Assembly (NCBI GenBank): GCA_004431415.1
Contig: QPMI01000575.1
Span: 1 to 64,000, forward strand
From: Cyanophora paradoxa
Lineage: Eukaryota; Glaucocystophyceae; Cyanophorales; Cyanophoraceae
Direction: 5' to 3'
DNA: 64,000 nt
The position numbers and the translations under genes were made by a program. The notes below the pieces were generated by a model. That model did not search any database and was not told the DNA's origin. It saw only the letters and a program-made list of their open reading frames with translations. Below, piece by piece: positions 63,900 through 64,000 of the stretch (its first letter is position 1; each line of letters begins with the position of its first letter).

Positions 63900-64000
63900 G
63901 CGGCGCGCCAGATCATGCGCAACCGATCTGGGAGACATCTATGCTCGGGAGAGGCCCCGATTGGTGCGCGGGGCAAACTCGCGCGTCGCGGGTCCGACCG

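Overview
The window is nuclear DNA of a GC-rich unicellular eukaryote, most likely an alga or related protist. I cannot name the species. Host evidence: spliced genes with short GT-AG introns (about 50-100 nt in most cases), a POP5-type RNase P/MRP subunit, a TIR-domain protein of the SH-Q-ATGG type that I associate with haptophyte and stramenopile algae (from memory), a 171-bp satellite, an LTR element and several MITEs. Two AT-rich blocks (1-4.6 kb and 17.4-47.9 kb) look like inserted virus-related DNA.

Layout. 1-4.6 kb: right end of a decayed virus-like element with three fibre-type paralogues (one with a C1q-like tip), a small phage-like protein, a fragment of a zinc-ribbon repeat protein and a broken AdoMet decarboxylase (SpeD) gene. 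5.15-11.4 kb: satellite array, about 35 monomers. 11.4-16.5 kb: repeat-rich host DNA with MITEs. 16.486-51.339 kb: a gag-only LTR retrotransposon with identical 475-bp LTRs, lying on the minus strand and split by a 30.5-kb insertion. 51.3-54.0 kb: more MITEs. 54.5-63.9 kb: three host genes, namely a TIR protein (+), a large Q/P-rich coiled-coil protein with ATRIP-like features (-) and POP5 (+).

The centrepiece is the AT-rich insertion at 17431-47902. It is flanked by a 6-bp target duplication (TGCTCA) and is a giant inverted repeat: two 10.3-kb arms around a 1.2-kb unique centre, with an extra 8.55-kb head-to-tail duplication in the left arm. Each arm carries eleven genes: a D5-like AEP primase plus SF3 helicase, two paralogous RING proteins, an AT-hook/coiled-coil protein, a repeat plus winged-helix-like protein, a protein with two W-rich modules and five small unknowns. 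The centre holds one gene for a four-fold zinc-ribbon protein fused to a PDDEXK-like nuclease. I see no capsid, packaging, DNA polymerase or integrase gene. Four copies per arm of a roughly 320-bp repeat packed with GTTACG iterons lie between genes. Perfect AAAAATTGA motifs precede four genes, and short hairpins follow several, both of which resemble giant-virus (Imitervirales) expression signals. Each terminus can fold on itself through a 28-bp A/A' repeat.

The decayed element at 1-4.6 kb shares subterminal sequence and the zinc-ribbon family with the large element. My working hypothesis is a capsidless linear replicon, possibly a satellite of a giant virus or virophage-like agent, that uses the helper's transcription signals and end recognition. 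The order of insertion is clear: the retrotransposon came first and the palindromic element landed inside it. Many arm genes have one-base differences between copies, so several apparent frameshifts may be sequencing errors.
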